The notes under the pieces are model-generated. The model saw only the letters and a program-made list of their open reading frames with translations, was not told the DNA's origin and ran no database searches. Position numbers and translations under genes: made by a program. This document shows, in pieces, positions 6,481 through 8,970 of a DNA stretch of 8,970 nt. Source of the stretch: Modestobacter sp. GTDB lineage: Bacteria > Actinomycetota > Actinomycetes > Mycobacteriales > Geodermatophilaceae. The stretch is from assembly GCA_025965635.1 (NCBI GenBank), contig JAOPWO010000335.1:1-8970 (forward strand). Direction: 5' to 3'. Position 1 is the stretch's first letter. Each line of letters begins with the position of its first letter.

Positions 6481-6524
6481 GGGTCCCACCGCGAGCTCGC
6501 GAGGGGTGGGGCACAGCGGGACCC
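6481..6524. repeat. Palindromic intergenic element, copy A
   Basis: GGGTCCC (6481-6487) pairs perfectly with GGGACCC (6518-6524). Nested inside are CCCACC/GGTGGG (6485-6490, 6505-6510) and a perfect 12-base palindrome CGCGAGCTCGCG (6490-6501). The stretch 6503-6520, GGGGTGGGGCACAGCGGG, closely matches 7193-7211 of copy B. This copy lies between two divergent -10 boxes, about where both -35 regions should be, so here it could act as an operator or spacer rather than a terminator. Confidence 0.55.
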
Positions 6525-6530
6525 TTCTTC

Positions 6531-6536
6531 TAGGCT
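6531..6536 (+). promoter_or_regulatory. Candidate -10 box for the leaderless adenosyltransferase gene
   Basis: TAGGCT fits TANNNT and ends 7 bases before the ATG at 6544, so transcription would start at or one base before the start codon. No Shine-Dalgarno sequence precedes the ATG. No good -35 box is visible. Confidence 0.5.
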
Positions 6537-6543
6537 CAGCGTC

Positions 6544-7152
6544 ATGACCGTCCGGCTGACCCGCATCTACACGAGGACCGGGGACGCCGGCCAGACGCAC
6601 CTGGGCGACATGAGCCGGGTGCCCAAGACCGATCCCCGGCTGGCCGCCTACGCCGACGTCGACGAGACCAACAGCGTGCTGGGTCTCGCCGTCGCACTCG
6701 GCGCTCCCTCTCCGGAGCTGGCCGCCCTGCTGAGCAGCGTGCAGAACGACCTCTTCGACGTGGGGGCCGACCTCTCCACCCCGGTGACCGAGCAGCCGGC
6801 GCACCCGCCGCTGCGGATCACCGCCGGGTACACCGAGCGGCTGGAGGCGGCCTGCGATGCCGCCAACGAGCAGTTGCCCGCGCTGACGTCGTTCGTGCTG
6901 CCCGGCGGCACCCCGCTGGCGGCGTTGCTGCACCAGGCCCGCACGGTCGCCCGCCGCGCCGAGCGCAGCGTGTGGGCGCTGCTCGACGCCGACCCGGAGC
7001 GCACCAACCCCGAAACCGCCCGCTACCTCAACCGGCTCTCCGACCTGCTGTTCATCCTGAGCCGGACGGCCAACCCCGACGGCGACGTGCTCTGGGAGCC
7101 CGGCGCCCACAGCGGCGTCCACGCGCAACGATCCGCCCGCGGCGAGCGCTAG
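6544..7152 (+). CDS. Cob(I)yrinic acid a,c-diamide / cob(I)alamin adenosyltransferase, PduO type
   Basis: PduO-type (MMAB-like) enzymes move the 5'-deoxyadenosyl group of ATP onto reduced corrinoid to make adenosylcobalamin. The 202-residue protein has the ATP-binding start RIYTRTGDAGQT (7-18), then DVDETNSVLG (38-47), VLPGGTPLAALLHQAR (118-133), the RTVARRAERSVW helix (133-144) with the conserved arginines and Glu140, and YLNRLSDLLFILSR (161-174). Length and motif order are normal; the last 20 residues are a variable polar tail. It is divergent from murA (92 bases between start codons) and convergent with the DUF2550 gene, matching the order I recall for mycobacteria (Rv1312-Rv1314c-Rv1315). 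No cobalamin riboswitch fits upstream, since the transcript seems to begin at the start codon. It likely serves B12-dependent enzymes encoded elsewhere. Confidence 0.95.
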   Translation: MTVRLTRIYTRTGDAGQTHLGDMSRVPKTDPRLAAYADVDETNSVLGLAVALGAPSPELAALLSSVQNDLFDVGADLSTPVTEQPAHPPLRITAGYTERLEAACDAANEQLPALTSFVLPGGTPLAALLHQARTVARRAERSVWALLDADPERTNPETARYLNRLSDLLFILSRTANPDGDVLWEPGAHSGVHAQRSARGER

Positions 7153-7160
7153 CTGACCGG

Positions 7161-7211
7161 CCCCGCTGCGGGAGCCTGCCCCGGGCCTGCGGGGGGTGGG
7201 GGGCAGCGGGG
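7161..7211. repeat. Palindromic intergenic element, copy B
   Basis: CCCCGCTGC (7161-7169) and GCAGCGGGG (7203-7211) form a perfect 9-bp stem; an alternative pairing is CTGCCCC (7176-7182) with GGGGCAG (7200-7206). The right arm, GGGGTGGGGGGCAGCGGGG (7193-7211), matches copy A and is followed by TCCCTTC, where copy A has ACCCTTC. It starts 9 bases after the adenosyltransferase stop and ends 6 bases before the DUF2550 stop, so it very probably also ends transcription from both sides. Confidence 0.6.
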
Positions 7212-7216
7212 TCCCT

Positions 7217-7621
7217 TCACCTGTCGACCGGCGGGGCCGACTCGATCCAGGACAGGAACCCGGTCACCGTCGAGAGGTCCATGGCCAGCTCCTGCGGACC
7301 GGCACCGGTGCGACAGGTCAGCACGACGCTCTCGGCAGGCAGGGACAGGTCGCCGGGGTTCGCCCGTCGCCGCGCGTCCACCTGGAACTCCGAACGGCGC
7401 AGCCGCTGGTTGGGCCGGACCGAGAGCGAGAGCCCGCGGTACCAGAGCAGCTCGTCACCGGAGTACCAGGCCACGCCCACCGACCAGCGCGGTGCATCCG
7501 CCGGCCGCAGCCACATGGTGACCGCGCCCAAGCCGGACAGCAGGAACCGGCGGCGGAGGAAGAAGGCCGCGAACAACGCGACCACCAGCACCCCGACGAG
7601 CACCAGGAGCACGGTGGTCAT
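7217..7621 (-). CDS. DUF2550 membrane-anchored protein
   Basis: A 134-residue protein that fits DUF2550, the conserved actinobacterial family encoded next to atpC (Rv1312 in M. tuberculosis). Residues 2-22 form one hydrophobic helix (VLLVLVGVLVVALFAAFF), followed by RRR (23-25), which suggests an uncleaved anchor with the rest in the cytoplasm. The soluble part has WSVGVAWYSGDELLWYRG (46-63), SLSVRPNQRLRRSEFQ (65-80) and ends with MDLSTVTGFLSWIES (114-128); a small beta-rich fold is likely. Its biochemical role is not known, and a link to ATP synthase rests only on gene order. The ATG at 7621 is 36 bases after the atpC stop with no strong ribosome site, so it is probably co-transcribed with atpC. 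A short hypothetical alternative is unlikely given the conserved position. Confidence 0.88.
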   Translation of the reverse strand: MTTVLLVLVGVLVVALFAAFFLRRRFLLSGLGAVTMWLRPADAPRWSVGVAWYSGDELLWYRGLSLSVRPNQRLRRSEFQVDARRRANPGDLSLPAESVVLTCRTGAGPQELAMDLSTVTGFLSWIESAPPVDR

Positions 7622-7657
7622 CGAGGCGACCGGGGTGGAGGCAGGACCGGTCGGGTC

Positions 7658-8047
7658 TCAGGCGTCCTGGCCGGCGGCCCGCAGCCGCGACTGCGCACGG
7701 CGAGCGGCCGCGAGGGCGTCCGGCTCGTCGCCCTCGGCCTCGGCGCGGCGGAGCGCCTCGCGGGCCCGCTCCACGTCGATCTCGCTGGCGATCTCGGCCG
7801 TCTCGGCGAGGATCGACACGCCCTTCTCGGTCACCGAGAGGAAGCCCCCGTGGGCGGCGACGACGAGTTCCTCACCCGACTCGGGACGGATCCGGACGAC
7901 GCCACCAGGAGCCAGCTCGCCCAACAGGGGAGCATGCCCGGGCAGGACGCCGAGCTCACCCTCGGTCGTCCGGGCGATGACCATGGTGGCCTCACCGGAC
8001 CAGATCATCCGCTCCACGGCCACGAGCTCGACCTGCAGGGTCGCCAC
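7658..8047 (-). CDS. atpC: ATP synthase F1 epsilon subunit
   Basis: The epsilon subunit sits on the central stalk of F1, couples rotation to catalysis and can inhibit ATP hydrolysis. The 129-residue protein has the N-terminal beta-sandwich (1-84) with VELVAVERMIWSGEA (6-20), the family signature GELGVLPGHAPLL (30-42) and HGGFLSV (66-72). The C-terminal helical part (88-129) has DVERAREALRRAE and an Ala/Arg-rich second helix. Length is in the normal range. The start is GTG 8047, preceded by GAGGAG with a 4-base gap. Unusually, it lies 601 bases after the atpD stop, whereas these two genes normally touch or nearly touch. It may therefore use its own promoter (candidate TAGAGT at 8141-8136). DUF2550 follows after 36 bases and is probably in the same transcript. 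Confidence 0.95.
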   Translation of the reverse strand: MATLQVELVAVERMIWSGEATMVIARTTEGELGVLPGHAPLLGELAPGGVVRIRPESGEELVVAAHGGFLSVTEKGVSILAETAEIASEIDVERAREALRRAEAEGDEPDALAAARRAQSRLRAAGQDA

Positions 8048-8135
8048 GACACTCCTCGGGGTCCACCAGGCCGGCGGTACACCACCGGCAGGTGCGGGTC
8101 ACCGGTCCAGCTGGACGCGGCGACGGGTCGTGCCC

Positions 8136-8141
8136 ACTCTA
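8136..8141 (-). promoter_or_regulatory. Possible -10 box for atpC
   Basis: TAGAGT on the minus strand fits TANNNT. It would start transcription near 8129 and give a leader of about 80 bases before the atpC GTG, which has its own GAGGAG site. No -35 box is visible, so the support is the box itself plus its position downstream of the hairpin at 8186-8233. Similar boxes occur by chance, so this is tentative. Confidence 0.28.
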
Positions 8142-8185
8142 GCCGGGGCACGGTGTCCCCCCGCCGGGCGCCCTGCCCGGAGCGG

Positions 8186-8233
8186 CCCCCTGCAGGGCCT
8201 CGCCGCCAGCGGCGAGCGGCGGGGGGCAGGGGG
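8186..8233. repeat. Palindromic intergenic element, copy C
   Basis: CCCCCTGC (8186-8193) and GCAGGGGG (8226-8233) form an outer 8-bp stem. Inside, CTCGCCG (8199-8205) and CGGCGAG (8210-8216) form a perfect 7-bp stem with a 4-base loop. The right arm 8218-8237 reads GGCGGGGGGCAGGGGGGGTC and is followed by CCT, the same pattern as copy B. The outer arms are identical to those at 8588-8606. Lying between atpD and atpC, it could end or weaken read-through. Confidence 0.55.
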
Positions 8234-8546
8234 GGTCCCTGCTCAGGCGGCTCGGCGATGCAGCACCGTCCGGCGAGCCACCCGCGGCACGGGGTGCCGG
8301 ACCGCGGGCGCGTGGGCCCAGCCGGGGTGTCGAGCCGCTCCCCATGGTCTCGACCGGCGCGCACGGAGGCCGGCTCCGGTCGGCGCCGACGTCGGTCCGC
8401 TCCTGCACCGACCCGCGGTGTCCGCCGTCCACGGTCGCTCATCCACGACGCGCCCACCGTCCGGACGCGCTGGGGTCAGCGATCGGCGCACCCGGCTGGG
8501 TACGTCGATGCCCGCCAGCGGATGCGGGATGCGCCGTTCCACGCCG

Positions 8547-8580
8547 ACGGCCGGGCCCCTCCGTGGAGGGACCCGGCCGT
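8547..8580. terminator. Strong hairpin downstream of atpD
   Basis: ACGGCCGGG (8547-8555) pairs perfectly with CCCGGCCGT (8572-8580). After one C-A mismatch the stem continues with CCCTC (8557-8561) against GAGGG (8566-8570), closing on a 4-base loop CGTG. The whole 34-base structure is almost fully paired. It lies about 70 bases past the atpD stop on the minus strand, next to another hairpin (8585-8609). The pair looks like a tandem terminator for the upstream ATP synthase operon. Confidence 0.6.
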
Positions 8581-8584
8581 CAGT

Positions 8585-8609
8585 GGCCCCCCTGCAGGGC
8601 AGGGGGTCC
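8585..8609. repeat. Palindromic intergenic element, short copy D, directly after atpD
   Basis: CCCCCTGC (8588-8595) and GCAGGGGG (8599-8606) form a perfect 8-bp stem with a 3-base loop AGG; GG/CC (8585-8586, 8608-8609) extend it past one mismatch. The arms are identical to the outer arms of copy C, and the right side continues TCCTTC, as in copy B (TCCCTTC). It looks like a short form of the element without the internal segment. It starts 40 bases after the atpD stop. Confidence 0.55.
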
Positions 8610-8648
8610 TTCGTCAGCCTTCAGTCCGGCTGCCCTGCGCAGCAGTGA

Positions 8649-8970
8649 TCAGCTCTTCTTCAGCTTGTCGTAGTTCCGCTCGAGGTCCTCGAGCCCGCCG
8701 CACATGAAGAATGCCTGCTCGGGAACGTGGTCGTACTCGCCGGCAGCGACGGCCTTGAACGCCTGCAGCGTCTCCGAGAGCGGGACGTAGGAACCGGGCT
8801 GCCCGGTGAACGCCTCCGCCACGAACATGTTCTGCGACAGGAACCGCTCGATGCGACGGGCCCGGTTGACGGTGACCTTGTCCTCTTCACCGAGCTCGTC
8901 GATGCCCAGGATGGCGATGATGTCCTGCAGCTCCTGGTAGCGCTGCAGGATCCGCTGCACCTCGCGGGCG
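8649..8970 (-). CDS. atpD: ATP synthase F1 beta subunit, C-terminal part (runs off the window)
   Basis: The beta subunit carries the catalytic nucleotide sites of F1 ATP synthase. Only the last 106 codons are in the window, the C-terminal helical domain. The sequence is strongly conserved: VQRILQRYQELQDIIAILG, GIDELGEEDKVTVNRARR, IERFLSQNMFVAEAFTG, QPGSYVPLSETLQAF, EQAFFMCGGLEDL, ending in KLKKS. The P-loop and catalytic residues lie outside the window. The reading frame is open through the right edge (the codons before the GTG at 8960 read Ala-Arg-Glu), so that GTG is internal and not a start. The complete protein should be about 475-480 residues. It is followed after 40-100 bases by two strong hairpins and only 601 bases later by atpC. 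Confidence 0.97.
   Translation of the reverse strand, partial: AREVQRILQRYQELQDIIAILGIDELGEEDKVTVNRARRIERFLSQNMFVAEAFTGQPGSYVPLSETLQAFKAVAAGEYDHVPEQAFFMCGGLEDLERNYDKLKKS

Larger units (their letters stand above)
8048..8648. other. 601-base gap between atpD and atpC with hairpins and no convincing gene
   Basis: I see no protein gene here. The longest open frames have no family resemblance. In the best one (minus strand 8542 to 8243, 99 codons, flanked by hairpins) third codon positions are only about 79% G/C by hand count, close to first and second positions, unlike the real genes nearby. The gap holds three strong hairpins (8186-8233, 8547-8580, 8585-8609), a weaker one at 8281-8308 (CCCGC and GGCAC against GTGCC and GCGGG with a 5-base bulge), a 12-base palindrome GTCGGCGCCGAC at 8379-8390, and a possible promoter box near 8136. 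It could be a decayed insertion or an untranslated spacer. Confidence 0.6.

Noticed and set aside
6452..6514. Upstream ATG codons (6460 and 6514) as the murA start
   Set aside because: ATG 6460 lies inside the predicted -10 box and ATG 6514 adds 21 residues read through the palindromic element; the GTG at 6451 gives the normal MurA N-terminus.
6461..6543. Cobalamin riboswitch upstream of the adenosyltransferase gene
   Set aside because: The gap is only 83 bases, contains no B12-box-like sequence that I can see, and the -10 box lies right before the start codon, leaving no leader RNA.
4742..6547. Long plus-strand frame opposite murA
   Set aside because: Overlaps murA and the small membrane protein gene with well-supported starts and motifs; its own translation is low-complexity His/Arg/Asp-rich and matches nothing.
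8243..8542. A 99-codon minus-strand frame neatly bounded by hairpins between atpD and atpC
   Set aside because: It starts with GTG without a ribosome site or clear promoter, its product is Arg/Pro-rich without a motif, and G/C use is nearly even over the three codon positions (third about 79% by hand count), unlike real genes here.
6972..8707. Long plus-strand frames opposite DUF2550, atpC and the atpD-atpC gap
   Set aside because: They are antisense to conserved genes, run through the hairpin elements, and have no protein family features.
1..8970. CRISPR array, tRNA/rRNA genes, insertion sequences or phage genes
   Set aside because: No regularly spaced direct repeats, no tRNA-like cloverleaf I could recognise, no transposase or integrase motifs in any frame.

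Overview
The window is high-GC chromosomal DNA whose genes use almost only G/C at third codon positions. Its gene order around the ATP synthase operon is actinobacterial: atpD, atpC, a DUF2550 membrane protein, a PduO-type cobalamin adenosyltransferase on the opposite strand, murA, and nucS further along. From memory this matches the Mycobacterium tuberculosis Rv1310-Rv1315 and Rv1321 neighbourhood. Family-level placement is inference; the protein sequences would suit Geodermatophilaceae (Blastococcus, Geodermatophilus or Modestobacter type).

Layout from left to right. Bases 1-60 hold a hairpin behind a minus-strand operon. That operon is nucS (mismatch-specific endonuclease) followed by a double-length 3-hydroxyacyl-CoA dehydrogenase. 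Divergent from nucS is a plus-strand lipoprotein of unknown function. It converges on a minus-strand ECHDC3-like crotonase. Next come a 5' fragment of a DUF2071 gene (plus, broken), a small one-helix membrane protein (plus), and, convergent with it across a clean hairpin, murA (minus). murA diverges from the cobalamin adenosyltransferase gene (plus). That gene converges on DUF2550, and DUF2550, atpC and atpD all lie on the minus strand. atpD runs off the right edge.

The genes are mainly housekeeping: energy (atpDC), cell-wall precursor synthesis (murA), B12 cofactor activation, mismatch repair (nucS) and acyl-CoA metabolism. They do not form one pathway, and I see no phage, transposase, CRISPR array, toxin-antitoxin pair or secondary-metabolite genes. 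I do not see a new multi-gene system here.

The points most worth a second look are: (1) a family of GC-rich palindromic intergenic elements sharing a core, found in several copies between genes; (2) an unusually long 601-base gap between atpD and atpC carrying three strong hairpins; (3) the fused 3-hydroxyacyl-CoA dehydrogenase, whose second half is an internal duplication that has lost its nucleotide-binding motif but keeps a His/Glu pair; (4) predicted leaderless starts for nucS, murA and the adenosyltransferase, which also decide the murA start codon.
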